A DNA stretch of 64,000 bases from JBBDWK01 sp040902885 (GCA_040902885.1 JBBDWK010000002.1:62001-126000); one strand, 5' to 3'. Counted from the stretch's first letter, positions 7,862-16,267 are shown. Numbers and translations: made by a program. Notes: generated by a model not told the origin, from the sequence alone.

Positions 7862-8095
7862 CTACAACCGGGTTGCAGCGCTTTCGCGCTCCGTTTCTTT
7901 CAGCGCGAGACTCCACTCGTCGGCCTGCTTTTCAGCTTCCGCCTTGGCGATTCCGTACCGTTCCTGAATCTTTCCGACCAGATGCTCCTTTTGGCCGGTG
8001 AGAGTCTGCATGTCGTCGTCCGTGAGTTTGCCCCAGCGCTCCCGGGCAGACCCAGTAAACTGTTTCCACTTGCCTTCGATTTGATCCCAATTCAT
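7862..8095 (-). CDS. csbD: CsbD-family stress protein
   Basis: A 77-residue soluble protein starting MNWDQIEGKWKQFTGSARERWG, the signature of the CsbD family, followed by the second repeat-like half GKIQERYGIAKAEAEKQAD. Members are strongly induced by stress (sigma-B in Bacillus, RpoS in enterics), but their molecular role is unknown. The length is typical. A sigma-54 type promoter (8151-8164) almost identical to those at 14924 and 16621 lies 55 bp upstream, and array D 108 bp further upstream. This points to sigma-54 control of a gene usually under general-stress sigma factors. Confidence 0.92.
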   Translation of the reverse strand: MNWDQIEGKWKQFTGSARERWGKLTDDDMQTLTGQKEHLVGKIQERYGIAKAEAEKQADEWSLALKETERESAATRL

Positions 8096-8150
8096 GTCGG
8101 TTATCCTTTTTCTGCGCGATTGCGCGCCGCTGTGCTGGAAAATAGCTAGT

Positions 8151-8164
8151 GCACGAGCCGCGCC
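8151..8164 (-). promoter_or_regulatory. Sigma-54 promoter of csbD
   Basis: The minus strand reads T-TGG-CGCGGCTCG-TGCA-C, with GG and GC 10 nt apart. Over 15 positions it matches the promoter-like elements at 14924 and 16621 with one or two differences. This close agreement between three unrelated intergenic regions is the strongest promoter evidence in the window. Confidence 0.7.
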
Positions 8165-8272
8165 AACCGTCGCAAGGGCTAATTCGGCGGATAACTACAG
8201 GCTGTGTGGTTTGAACGGTGGGGTCCCAACGCAATCTGAGGCGCGGGAAGTGCGGGCCGTTTAACGATATGT

Positions 8273-8295
8273 GGTCATGTGGCCGGATATGGTCA
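8273..8295. promoter_or_regulatory. Operator array D
   Basis: GGTCA - 2 bp - TGGCC (8280) - 6 bp - GGTCA (8291), one mismatch. It lies in the 323-bp divergent region between csbD and the MBL-receiver gene. A weak GG-N10-GC element (8307-8320) also faces the plus-strand gene, so the array could serve both. Apart from this array and the csbD promoter, the region 8096-8418 shows nothing recognisable. Confidence 0.65.
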
Positions 8296-8418
8296 AGCTT
8301 TCTGGGGGCGGGACGTATGCCGCGGGGTAACTTTATAGCGTTCGTATGCTATTTGGAGGATCGAGGATGCGGCTGTGGACTTGCTCGTGAAGAGTTTGCC
8401 GCTAGCAGGAGAATCAGG

Positions 8419-9741
8419 ATGCGAGTACGATTCTGGGGGACACGGGGTTCCATTGCCACGCCTGGCCCCGACACGATCCACTTTGGCGGTAACACCTCGT
8501 GTGTGGAACTCACCACAAATGACGGCCACCGTTTTGTGGTGGATTGCGGCACCGGCGCGCGCCCTCTCGGGGCGCACTGGATGGCCAACGTCTCTAAGCC
8601 CGTTCGTGCTTCCATCCTGATCGGCCACACGCACTGGGACCACATTCAGGGTTTTCCGTTCTTCGCGCCTGTCTTTATTCCTGGCAACGAGTTCTCCGTC
8701 TACGCTCCTAACGGTGAGGAAAGCTCGCTGCAAAAAGTTCTTGCGGGACAAATGGAGTTCACCTATTTCCCCGTCGATCTCGGGCAGCTTCCCGCCACGT
8801 TGAAGTATTACGACCTGGCCGAAGGGGTTCACCGGATCGGGGGCGCCCAGGTGGAGGCGCAATACATGAATCATCCCGCCGCCACGCTCGGCTATCGCAT
8901 ACAAGCCGACGGCGTCACCGTGGCCTATCTCACCGATCACGAGCCTTTCTCCGAGACGCTTTGGCGGCACGGCGCGCCACCGGGAAAAATGGAATCCATC
9001 CTTCACGATGGCGATCGCCGCCATGCCCGTTTCATGGCCGGCGCCGATTTGGTGATTCACGACGCGCAGTACACTCCCGAGGAGTATCCCGCTAAGAAAA
9101 ACTGGGGGCACAGCACCTACGAATATGTGGCCGGCTTAGCCGCGGCGGCGGGTGTCCGCAAACTTGCGCTCACACATCACGATCCCACGCACAGCGACGC
9201 TTTTCTGGCCGATTTGGAAAGCCGCGCCAAAGATGCGGCCCGCGGTTGGGGAGCTTCCACCGAAGTGTTCTGCGCCTACGAGGGCTTGGAACTAGAGATC
9301 GAATCCTTGGCTCGCCCCCGGCCCGTGGAGCCGATCCTCTCCGCCGCGCCGGCCTTCTCAGCGAGCGGGAAGTGTATCCTGGTGGTGGATGACGATGAAA
9401 TTCATCGCACCCTGGCCAAGCAAACCTTGGAGCGGTGGAACTTCAACGTGCGGCTGGCGAAGGGCGGGGAGGAAGCGCTTGGCATCCTGGAGAATCTGCA
9501 TCCGGACCTGGTGTTGTTGGACATGAAAATGCCCAAACCGGACGGCTTGGACGTGCTGAAGATTCTTCGCGCCAAACCGGGAAACGCGCATCTGCCGGTG
9601 ATGCTGCTGACTGCAAGCAACGACGAGGCCACTGCCCACGCCTGCTTTGACGCAGGCGCCACCGACTTTCTCACCAAGCCCTTCACGCTTCCTCAGCTCA
9701 TTGCCCGCGTCCGGGCCTGTCTGGCCCGGGCCGAAAAATAA
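8419..9741 (+). CDS. Metallo-beta-lactamase-fold hydrolase fused to a response-regulator receiver
   Basis: A 440-residue fusion. The start at 8419 (after CAGGAGAATCAGG) begins MRVRFWGTRGSIATPG, the usual N-terminus of this MBL subfamily. Upstream in-frame codons look non-coding. The metal motif HTHWDH is at about 70-75 and later ligands are in LTDHEPF, VIHDAQY and THHDPTHSD. Residues about 318-438 form a receiver with VVDDDE, phospho-acceptor in LVLLDMKMP and lysine in LTKPF. MBL proteins of this type are hydrolases, probably acting on cyclic-nucleotide or phosphodiester substrates, but the substrate here is unknown. It is followed 63 bp later by a hybrid kinase and then an RsbU-like phosphatase on the same strand. 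I infer that the three form one signalling unit. Confidence 0.88.
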   Translation: MRVRFWGTRGSIATPGPDTIHFGGNTSCVELTTNDGHRFVVDCGTGARPLGAHWMANVSKPVRASILIGHTHWDHIQGFPFFAPVFIPGNEFSVYAPNGEESSLQKVLAGQMEFTYFPVDLGQLPATLKYYDLAEGVHRIGGAQVEAQYMNHPAATLGYRIQADGVTVAYLTDHEPFSETLWRHGAPPGKMESILHDGDRRHARFMAGADLVIHDAQYTPEEYPAKKNWGHSTYEYVAGLAAAAGVRKLALTHHDPTHSDAFLADLESRAKDAARGWGASTEVFCAYEGLELEIESLARPRPVEPILSAAPAFSASGKCILVVDDDEIHRTLAKQTLERWNFNVRLAKGGEEALGILENLHPDLVLLDMKMPKPDGLDVLKILRAKPGNAHLPVMLLTASNDEATAHACFDAGATDFLTKPFTLPQLIARVRACLARAEK

Positions 9742-9804
9742 CCGCGAGCGGATCGGCTCAATAGAAGAACCGGAAAGGTCGACCAGCTCAAGGGAGGTTT
9801 GGAC

Positions 9805-12300
9805 ATGTCCGCGCAAGATCACGACTCCGCCATTTACGAGGATGCCGCCGGCACCGCGGATATCGTCACCGAGGTCCGGCGCAAAAAGGCTCTGCTAAAA
9901 ACGGGAGCCCTGCAGAATGCCATTCTCAACAGCGCCAATTTCTCGATCATCGCCACCGACGAGAAGGGCGTCATTCAATTATTCAATATCGGGGCCGAGC
10001 GCATGCTGGGGTACGCGGCAGTCGAAGTGGTGAATAGAATAACCCCGGCCGACATTCACGATCCCCAGGAAGTAATCGCGCGCGCCGCTGCACTGAGCCT
10101 CGAGCTCGCCACAACCATTACTCCTGGCTTCGAGGCATTGGCCTTTAAGGCTTCGCGCGGAATCGAGGACAAGTACGAACTGACGTACATCCGCAAGGAC
10201 GGCCTCCGCTTTCCGGCAATCGTGTCGGTCACGGCGCTGCGCGACGATCAAGGCGAAATCATCGGCTATCTGTTGATCGGCACCGATAATAGCGCGCGCA
10301 AGCAGGCAGAAGAGAAACTGCGGTGGACCGAGGAAAGCTTCCGATTGATGGTCGAGAGCGTGACCGACTACGCAATCGTCATGCTGGATCCGGAGGGGTT
10401 CGTGGCGAGCTGGAATACCGGAGCGGAGCGAATCGAGGGCTACCGCGCGGAAGAGATTGTGGGCCGGCACTTTTCGCAGTTTTATCCCAGTCAAGATGTC
10501 AACAATGGCAAGCCCCGGCGCGACCTGGATATCGCCGCAGCCAAGGGACGTTTCGCGGACGAGGGGTGGCGGGTGCGCAAGGACGGATCGACTTTTTGGG
10601 CGAACGTCGTCTTCACGGCGATTCGGGATCAAGCCGGCAATGCGCGCGGCTTTGCCAAATTGACTCGGGATCTGACTGGCCGCAGGCAGGCCGAGGCAGC
10701 GCAGAAGCAGCTCGATGAACGCCTGCGGGAACAGCAGTTCTATACACGTTCTCTGATCGAATCCAACATCGACGCGCTGATGACCACCGATCCGCTCGGC
10801 ATTATCACCGACCTTAATCAACAGATGGAGGCGCTCACCGGTTGCACGCGCGACGAGTTGATCGGCACACCGTTCAAGAACTACTTCAGCGACCCGGAGC
10901 GGGCCGCGGCGGGCATCGATCTGGTGCTGAGCGAAAACAAGGTAACCAACTACGAGCTCACCGCACGCTCCAAGGACGGCAAGGAAACAGTGGTGTCCTT
11001 CAACGCGACCACCTTCTACGACCGCGACAGAGAGCTGCAAGGCGTGTTCGCCGCCGCGCGCGACGTCACGGAGAGCAAACGTCTCGACCAGGCGCTGCAG
11101 GAGAAGAACGTCGAGTTGGAGAGAGCCAGGACCGCGGCGGAAAAAGCCAACCTCGCGAAATCGGATTTCCTTTCCAGCATGAGCCATGAGCTTCGCTCGC
11201 CGCTTAATGCGATCCTCGGGTTCGCCCAGCTCATGGATTCCGATTCCCCGCCGCCAACGGCCTCCCAGACGGCAAGCATTAACCAGATTCTTCACGCGGG
11301 ATGGTACCTGCTGGAGTTGATCAACGAAATCCTCGATCTCGCCCAGATCGAGTCCGGAAAGCTGGCTCTATCGCTGGAACCGACCTCGCTAGCCGAAGTC
11401 ATGTTCGAATGCCAGGATATGATCGAGCCGCAGGGGCAAAAGCGCGGCATCAAAATGACCTTTCCCCTGTTCGACATTCCTTGCTTTGTCGATGCCGACC
11501 GGACCCGGCTGAAGCAGATTTTAATCAACCTTCTTTCCAACGCCATCAAATACAACGAGCCGAATGGAACGGTCGTCGTGGATTGCGCTACGAGTACCCC
11601 GGAACGCATTCGCATCAGCGTCAGGGATACCGGCGCGGGATTGCCTCCGAACATGCTGATGCAGCTTTTTCAGCCGTTCAACCGTCTCGGACAAGAGAGG
11701 GGCACGGAGCAGGGCACGGGCATCGGCCTCGTGATGAGCAAGCGGTTGGTGGAACTGATGGGAGGCGCGATCGGCGTGGAAAGCACTGTCGGTTTGGGAA
11801 GCGTGTTCTGGTTCGAACTGAATTTGACTGCCGCTCCTCAACTTGCAGTTGACCTGGCCATACCCGCGGCAATTGGCCAACCGGAGGTTCCGCACCGTGC
11901 GCCCCTCCGTACCGTGCTCTATGTAGAGGACAACCCGGCTAACCTGAGACTGGTCGAGCAACTCATTGCGCGCCGCCCGGATATGCGGCTGCTGACTGCG
12001 AAAGACGGAAATCTGGGCATCCGGCTTGCGTGCGCCAACCAGCCGGAGGTGATCCTGATGGACATCAATCTGCCTGGCATCAGTGGTATCGAGGCCCTGA
12101 AAATCCTTCGCGGAAACCCGGCGACGGCGCACATCCCCGTGGTTGCCTTGAGTGCAAATGCAATGCCACGGGACATTGAAAAAGGCCTGCTGGCAGGATT
12201 CTTCCGGTATCTCACCAAACCAATCAAGGTCAATGAGTTTATGGATACGCTGGACGTAGCGCTGGAATTCGCGGCACAAGCGGCCGGCCGGGGCAAATGA
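9805..12300 (+). CDS. PAS-containing hybrid histidine kinase
   Basis: An 831-residue, apparently soluble kinase. The ATG at 9805 follows AGGGAGG. Three PAS domains (about 45-165, 170-300, 305-430) are followed by the phospho-acceptor helix MSHELRSPLNAILG (His near 460). The ATPase domain has N-box NLLSNAIKYN, G1 DTGAGL and G2 GTGIGL. A C-terminal receiver (about 705-825) has YVEDNP, phospho-acceptor VILMDINLPG and lysine TKPI. There is no membrane segment, so it senses a cytoplasmic cue. The second PAS closely resembles PAS2 of the EBP at 5356 (FYPSQ/LYPSE and FWANVVFTAIRD). The two proteins may therefore read the same signal. It is 16 bp upstream of the RsbU-like gene, which could be its output. 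Confidence 0.92.
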   Translation: MSAQDHDSAIYEDAAGTADIVTEVRRKKALLKTGALQNAILNSANFSIIATDEKGVIQLFNIGAERMLGYAAVEVVNRITPADIHDPQEVIARAAALSLELATTITPGFEALAFKASRGIEDKYELTYIRKDGLRFPAIVSVTALRDDQGEIIGYLLIGTDNSARKQAEEKLRWTEESFRLMVESVTDYAIVMLDPEGFVASWNTGAERIEGYRAEEIVGRHFSQFYPSQDVNNGKPRRDLDIAAAKGRFADEGWRVRKDGSTFWANVVFTAIRDQAGNARGFAKLTRDLTGRRQAEAAQKQLDERLREQQFYTRSLIESNIDALMTTDPLGIITDLNQQMEALTGCTRDELIGTPFKNYFSDPERAAAGIDLVLSENKVTNYELTARSKDGKETVVSFNATTFYDRDRELQGVFAAARDVTESKRLDQALQEKNVELERARTAAEKANLAKSDFLSSMSHELRSPLNAILGFAQLMDSDSPPPTASQTASINQILHAGWYLLELINEILDLAQIESGKLALSLEPTSLAEVMFECQDMIEPQGQKRGIKMTFPLFDIPCFVDADRTRLKQILINLLSNAIKYNEPNGTVVVDCATSTPERIRISVRDTGAGLPPNMLMQLFQPFNRLGQERGTEQGTGIGLVMSKRLVELMGGAIGVESTVGLGSVFWFELNLTAAPQLAVDLAIPAAIGQPEVPHRAPLRTVLYVEDNPANLRLVEQLIARRPDMRLLTAKDGNLGIRLACANQPEVILMDINLPGISGIEALKILRGNPATAHIPVVALSANAMPRDIEKGLLAGFFRYLTKPIKVNEFMDTLDVALEFAAQAAGRGK

Positions 12301-12316
12301 ATCGGGAGGGAAGGCC

Positions 12317-13537
12317 ATGGTCGGTCCAGCCGAAATTCTGAACGCCCGAATCCTGATCGTTGACGATAAGGAAGCCAATGTCCTTCTGCTCGAAGGCATG
12401 CTGCGAATCGCCGGCTATGCTTCCATCGAGTCTACGACCGATCCGAACGAGGTCTGCGAACTTCACCGCAAAAACCGTTACGGCCTCATCTTGCTCGATC
12501 TCCAAATGCCCGGCATGGACGGATTCGAGGTAATGGAAGGGCTGAAGGAAATCGAGGAGGGCGGCTATCTTCCGGTCCTCGTCATCACCGCGCAGCCGGA
12601 TCACAAGCTGCGCGCGCTGCAAGCCGGTGCTAAGGATTTCGTCGGCAAACCGTTTGACCTGGCTGAGCTGCGGGCGCGGGTTTACAACATTCTGGAAGTG
12701 CGCCTGTTGCACCTGGAAACGAAGAACTACAGCAAAATGCTGGAGGAGACGGTACGGGAACTGGAGGCAAGCCGCGAGGTGATTCGTCTTAAAACCTTGG
12801 AGGAGGAAAAGAAGAGCGAGCTGGAATTTGCCTTGGCGCAAGAAACTCAGGAAAGCCTGCTCCCGCGTTTCCTGCCGCAGTTTGAGGATTTTCGCATCCA
12901 TGCTTTCAACAATCCCACACGCTATGTGGGAGGTGATTTCTACGATTTCCTGGAACTGAGCTCAGGGGACTGGGTGGGGATTTTGGCGGATGTCTCTGGC
13001 AAGGGAATGTCCGCAGCCCTGTTAAGTTCGATGGTTCTGGGCGCTCTCAGTATGGAATTTCGGTCGGGGACCCAACCGGAGGAGGTCTTGAACCGGGTTA
13101 ACCAGCTCCTTTGCAGAAAATCTCTTCCCTTCCAGTTCGTTACCCTTTTTCTCTTCCTCCTGAACCCGCATGGCGCGGGGCAATTCATCAGCGCAGGACA
13201 CAATCCAGTCTACTTGTTCCGTTCCGCGACGCGAAAGATTGAAAAGCTCGTCTCCGATGCGTATGTCCTGGGTATGTTTGATTGCGCCTCTTACCACTCC
13301 CGTGCGCTCCATCTCTGCAAAGGTGACATTCTTGTGGTGTATTCCGACGGCCTTACGGACGCGGAAAACCAGCAGGGAGAAATGTTCGGCGAGGAAAGAC
13401 TGCGAAGAATCATTCTGCAACAGGCGCCCTCGGGAAGTCACGCGCTCGAGCAGGAGTTCTTGAAAACGATTGAGGAATTCACTCAGGGCATGCCACAGAC
13501 TGACGACATCACCTTCGTGGTCGTTGAAAAACTTTAG
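12317..13537 (+). CDS. Response regulator with PP2C-type SpoIIE/RsbU phosphatase output
   Basis: A 406-residue protein: receiver domain (about 10-125; IVDDKE, phospho-acceptor LILLDLQMPG, lysine VGKPF), a coiled-coil linker (about 135-180, rich in Glu/Leu), and a PP2C-type serine phosphatase (about 195-404). The phosphatase has metal-site motifs GGDFYDFLE and ILADVSGKGM, then SAGHNPVYLF and VVYSDGLTDAEN. Such proteins dephosphorylate an anti-sigma-factor antagonist in partner-switching pathways. No antagonist gene is next to it, so the target is elsewhere. The RsbW-like ATPase at 50672 is one candidate partner in this window. Good ribosome site GGGAGGGAAGGCC. Last gene of the MBL-receiver / hybrid kinase run. 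Confidence 0.92.
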   Translation: MVGPAEILNARILIVDDKEANVLLLEGMLRIAGYASIESTTDPNEVCELHRKNRYGLILLDLQMPGMDGFEVMEGLKEIEEGGYLPVLVITAQPDHKLRALQAGAKDFVGKPFDLAELRARVYNILEVRLLHLETKNYSKMLEETVRELEASREVIRLKTLEEEKKSELEFALAQETQESLLPRFLPQFEDFRIHAFNNPTRYVGGDFYDFLELSSGDWVGILADVSGKGMSAALLSSMVLGALSMEFRSGTQPEEVLNRVNQLLCRKSLPFQFVTLFLFLLNPHGAGQFISAGHNPVYLFRSATRKIEKLVSDAYVLGMFDCASYHSRALHLCKGDILVVYSDGLTDAENQQGEMFGEERLRRIILQQAPSGSHALEQEFLKTIEEFTQGMPQTDDITFVVVEKL

Positions 13538-13623
13538 AGAGAATCCGGATTGAAATCCGAATGCCAGGTGTCGCACCGAGGAGATTTGGGCAGAGCGGTC
13601 AGTTGGGAATCGGCCCGCGTCGG

Positions 13624-14493
13624 TTAGATGCCTCCTCGCGCAGCTTCCAGCCTGGAGACGGCCGGGGGATCGTTCTGGAACTCGCGGCACTTGCTATAAA
13701 TGACTTCATGTTCGATGTGCAGCACTTTCAGCAGTCCCAGACGGGCAGAGGCGGATAGCTGCGCGCGCCGCGGCAGCCAAACCTCGTCATTCACCCGGGT
13801 CTGCTCATAGGTCGCGCGCGAGCCCTTGGCCAGGCGGACCAGAAACAGCGCCACCGAGATGGTGTCGATCACTTCCACCTCCGCTTTCACCAAGTGGTAG
13901 TCCCGCTTGTTCACCCAAAGCTTGCCCTGGAGGTGGACAAGCGCCTTCGCCGTGCGGGACCGGGGCTGGTATCCCTGGCGCGGTGTGGCTTCGATCAGGT
14001 ACACGCTGTTGCCATCCCACATTTCTTCCCCGGCCAGACGGAAGTCGAAAGCCTCCGGCAACTCCTGCCAGGCCTCGCGTTGCCAGTCCGGACGACTCTC
14101 GTACTCGTCCATGCGAAGCGCCCGCTGCGCGGCGGTCTCTTTCCCGCGCTTGACGATGTTCCTTGCAAGTTCCTCCCGTTCTTTCTTCTCGTCGCCGGGC
14201 GGCAACGGGAGGTCGCCGCGCCCGGCCAGCCGCCGGTAGGGCGAGCCTTCCAGCAGCGTGACGTCGTAGGTCTTCAGGTCCTGGGATTTCAACCGTCCCT
14301 GGGAGTCCACGCGGCGCGCGTCCACCCGCTCGGAATACCCATAGTTGCGGGCTACCTTCCAGTTGCGCTCTTCGGCTGCCACGGCGCGGAGGACGATCTC
14401 GCGCGCGTCCACCTCGGCCGGCAATGCTGTCGCCGAAGCGAGGCCCAGCAGCAACGCGCGTATCGTAACCCAACGCAAGGACGAGACGATCAA
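13624..14493 (-). CDS. Exported LolA/outer-membrane-lipoprotein-sorting-like protein
   Basis: A 289-residue protein starting at a TTG (14493) behind AGGAGGAAAT. It has a signal peptide of about 25 residues ending TALPA. The mature part begins with a helical segment (DAREIVLRAVAAEERN) and continues as beta strands with motifs such as YLIEATPRQGY and LWVNKRDYHLVKAEVEV. This is the pattern of the LolA/LppX-like half-barrel that binds lipid or lipoprotein. The assignment is by fold pattern, not strong motif identity. It is convergent with the phosphatase gene (86 bp apart) and has the long upstream region 14494-14859. Confidence 0.65.
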   Translation of the reverse strand: MIVSSLRWVTIRALLLGLASATALPAEVDAREIVLRAVAAEERNWKVARNYGYSERVDARRVDSQGRLKSQDLKTYDVTLLEGSPYRRLAGRGDLPLPPGDEKKEREELARNIVKRGKETAAQRALRMDEYESRPDWQREAWQELPEAFDFRLAGEEMWDGNSVYLIEATPRQGYQPRSRTAKALVHLQGKLWVNKRDYHLVKAEVEVIDTISVALFLVRLAKGSRATYEQTRVNDEVWLPRRAQLSASARLGLLKVLHIEHEVIYSKCREFQNDPPAVSRLEAARGGI

Positions 14494-14859
14494 ATTTCCT
14501 CCTGTTTCTCAATGGCAAGAAGGAGCAATCCGTTGCCCCATCGCTACGAGGCCAACAAAGCCCAGGTTCGGCGCTCAGATGCAGTGCCGCCGTCAACCCT
14601 GCGTTTGGCCACTGGTGTGCTTTCCTCCTGCCGGCACCTACCACACTGACTGCGAGTCACCAGCGTGAAGCTGGGATCCAGCCGTCTGGGGTAGAGTCAG
14701 CTTTCCGGCCTACAGGCATGAAGGCTGGCACGCCGACTCGGAGGAGGACGACGGTGGGGCTTCCCGAAAGGGAGGCCTTCGCCGCGTGGAATAGTGCCCA
14801 TTCATCTGGCGGTACCTAGAATCCATCGCAGATCCTTGACGGACACTGCGATGCCAGGC
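14494..14859. other. Intergenic region with no gene seen
   Basis: No ORF on either strand looks coding. The minus-strand part next to 14493 would be a 5' leader. It is GC-rich with several short inverted repeats (for example GGCCAAC...GTTGGCC-like segments around 14550-14610), but I could not match it to a known riboswitch. The plus-strand part leads into array E. Confidence 0.4.
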
Positions 14860-14882
14860 GGTCAAATGACCGAATATGGTCA
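14860..14882. promoter_or_regulatory. Operator array E
   Basis: GGTCA (14860) - 2 bp - TGACC (14867) - 6 bp - GGTCA (14878), all perfect. It is 41 bp upstream of the sigma-54 type promoter at 14924-14937. Confidence 0.7.
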
Positions 14883-14923
14883 AACCAGTGGGATCCCGCT
14901 GCCGTACTAACTCAGAACAGGTT

Positions 14924-14937
14924 GGTGCGGCTCGTGC
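14924..14937 (+). promoter_or_regulatory. Sigma-54 promoter of the 27-residue membrane peptide gene
   Basis: Reads T-TGG-TGCGGCTCG-TGCA-G with GG and GC 10 nt apart. Nearly identical to the elements at 8151-8164 (minus) and 16621-16634. It lies 57 bp upstream of the ATG at 14995. Confidence 0.7.
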
Positions 14938-14994
14938 AGCAGGAGGCCGCGGAAGTCGTGCCGGCCGCGAAAGTGAAGGAGAAACAGGGCGACT

Positions 14995-15078
14995 ATGAAA
15001 TATTTATTCGCTTGGATTCTGGGAGTTCCTGGCGGCCTTATCTTGCTGTGGTTCGTGGCGAATCAGGTCGGATGCTAA
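14995..15078 (+). CDS. 27-residue single-helix membrane peptide
   Basis: ATG at 14995, preceded by AAGGAGAAACAGGGCGACT, encodes MKYLFAWILGVPGGLILLWF and seven more residues ending VGC before TAA. One membrane helix spans almost the whole peptide. Short proteins starting M-K/R-Y-L-L-x-W-x-L-G-V-P occur in many bacteria next to stress genes; their function is unknown. Array E and a sigma-54 type promoter directly upstream, plus a good ribosome site, support a real gene despite the length. Confidence 0.7.
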   Translation: MKYLFAWILGVPGGLILLWFVANQVGC

Positions 15079-15143
15079 TGTAGTGCGTCGTAAATGCTGG
15101 CAGATATCGCCGGCGCCTCGGCAACCGCTCCGTAATTCCTTCA

Positions 15144-15168
15144 GAGCCGCGACCGTGAGGGAGCGGTT
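15144..15168. repeat. REP-like element copy 1
   Basis: GAGCCGCGACCGTGAGGGAG followed by CGGTT. The same 25 bp occur at 24562-24586, and at 39594-39618 with small changes. A partial inverted arm (AACCGCTCC) lies about 20 bp upstream. It sits between convergent genes (15078 and 15209). Confidence 0.65.
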
Positions 15169-15208
15169 GTTGATTGTGAGATCGCCGTCGATCTTCCGCT
15201 CACTGCCA

Positions 15209-15595
15209 TCAGGCGGCGCGCTCGGCATTTCGTGCGACATCATGAACCGAACCCACGCGCTCTTGACAGCCGATGCAACGGTTCGCCCAGGGAATCGCCT
15301 CCAGGCGTCTGCCGGAAATGGGACCGCCACAATCCATACAGATGCCGTAGTCTTCGGAATCCATCCGGGCCAGAGCGGCGTCGACCAGCTTGAGCTGGAG
15401 GAAATCAAGCTGGTTGATTTGGAGAGCGACGAACTGGTCATGGAAGGCCGGCGCCAGGTCCTCCAGCGCCGCGCCGCCCGGCCCGGCCAGGGCTTCGAGT
15501 TTCGCCCGGAAGCTCGAGAGCACATCCAATCTCTTGGCGAGCAGCAGTTTTCGATACTTCTCCAAACCGTTCGTTGAGCCATTCGCCTTATTCAT
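15209..15595 (-). CDS. DksA/TraR-family C4 zinc-finger protein
   Basis: A 128-residue protein from the ATG at 15595 (behind GGGGGGAG). It has an N-terminal coiled-coil region (about 10-80), the segment LALARMDSEDYGICMDCGGPI-type sequence, and a C-terminal zinc finger with CMDC and CIGC (all four Cys present). DksA-like proteins bind in the RNA polymerase secondary channel and tune transcription with ppGpp. The acidic coiled-coil tip is less clear here, so the exact role is open. It follows a 50-residue membrane protein gene by 13 bp and is probably co-transcribed with it. Confidence 0.85.
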   Translation of the reverse strand: MNKANGSTNGLEKYRKLLLAKRLDVLSSFRAKLEALAGPGGAALEDLAPAFHDQFVALQINQLDFLQLKLVDAALARMDSEDYGICMDCGGPISGRRLEAIPWANRCIGCQERVGSVHDVARNAERAA

Positions 15596-15608
15596 TCGTC
15601 TCCCCCCG

Positions 15609-15761
15609 CTAGCCAATAAACCGCCGTCCCTGAATCAGGTTGATTACGACCACCACCAACGCCAGGACCAGCAACACGTGCACGATGCCGCCCATGGTGT
15701 AGGACGTGACCATTCCCAGCGCCCACAGTACAAGCAGAATTACGCAAATCGTCCACAGCAT
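15609..15761 (-). CDS. 50-residue membrane protein, lmo0937-like, copy 1
   Basis: ATG at 15761 gives MLWTICVILLVLWALGMVTS and continues through a second helix (IVHVLLVLALVVVVINLI) to a QGRRFIG tail. The pattern of two helices and a basic end is that of the lmo0937/DUF5670 family of small membrane proteins found near stress genes. A paralogue with about 70 percent identity lies at 30174-30326. The stop is 13 bp before the DksA-like start. A weak GG-N10-GC element on the minus strand at 15834-15847 could be a sigma-54 promoter, but it overlaps a coding remnant. Confidence 0.8.
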   Translation of the reverse strand: MLWTICVILLVLWALGMVTSYTMGGIVHVLLVLALVVVVINLIQGRRFIG

Positions 15762-15828
15762 GTTCTTACACTCCTTTTGTCTATTTTTGCTGCCACTACA
15801 GTCTTTTTACGATGAATCCTCTGATCCG

Positions 15829-15915
15829 CTACTGCTTTACGCGAACCGAGTACAGCAGGCCCTCCGGCCGCGGCAGGGTGACCAGCCAGTTGGTCTCGCG
15901 GCCCCAGCCGTTGCC
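15829..15915 (-). pseudogene. Remnant of the C-terminus of an unknown protein
   Basis: A 28-codon stretch reads GNGWGRETNWLVTLPRPEGL and LYSVRVKQ before a TAG, with protein-like codon use. It is closed upstream by an in-frame TAG, with no start. The segment resembles the beta-rich tails of acidobacterial secreted or peptidase-like proteins. It is most likely the decayed end of a lost gene. Confidence 0.35.
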
Positions 15916-15973
15916 CTATGGCGGCTGAGTCTGTCCCCAGATCTTGTCCTTCTACAATCGCGGCTTCGCGTGT

Positions 15974-16267
15974 TCAGGGCCGCGCTGTGCGTGAGCCAAG
16001 CGGCGCCTCGTTTCGGCCGATTACCTCAGCCACCTCTTTGACCCGATCGCGCAATCCCGCTCCGTGGGTAAGGACGTAGTCTTCCGCCGCGGCAGCCTTG
16101 TCCTTCACCCAGCCCTCCCCGTCTTTGACCTTGCGGCCGATGAGGCGGCGCGTTGCAGCTCCGGTGAGTGGGGCGAGCAAGAGCGTCAAGCCGATGCCGG
16201 TTCCCAGCCCGGTCAGGAAACACCGTAATGCGGAACTCCTATTGCCGTTCATTTCAACTTTCTCCAT
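15974..16267 (-). CDS. YtxH-like small envelope protein
   Basis: A 97-residue protein with one membrane helix (about 17-38, including TGLGTGIGLTLLLAPLTG). Next comes the motif GAATRRLIGRKVKDG and an amphipathic, charged helical tail. This architecture matches the YtxH family, which is stress-related in Bacillus. The start could also be the ATG at 16252. It lies upstream of the lmo0937-like and DksA-like genes on the same strand and may be part of one stress gene group. Confidence 0.75.
   Translation of the reverse strand: MEKVEMNGNRSSALRCFLTGLGTGIGLTLLLAPLTGAATRRLIGRKVKDGEGWVKDKAAAAEDYVLTHGAGLRDRVKEVAEVIGRNEAPLGSRTARP

Noticed and set aside
14494..14700. Possible riboswitch in the leader of the LolA-like gene
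   Set aside because: Paired segments are present, but the conserved cores of cobalamin and cyclic-di-GMP riboswitches are not.
15879..15896. TGACC-N8-GGTC resembling the operator arrays
   Set aside because: Spacing is 8 instead of 6, the third half-site is missing, and it lies inside a coding remnant.
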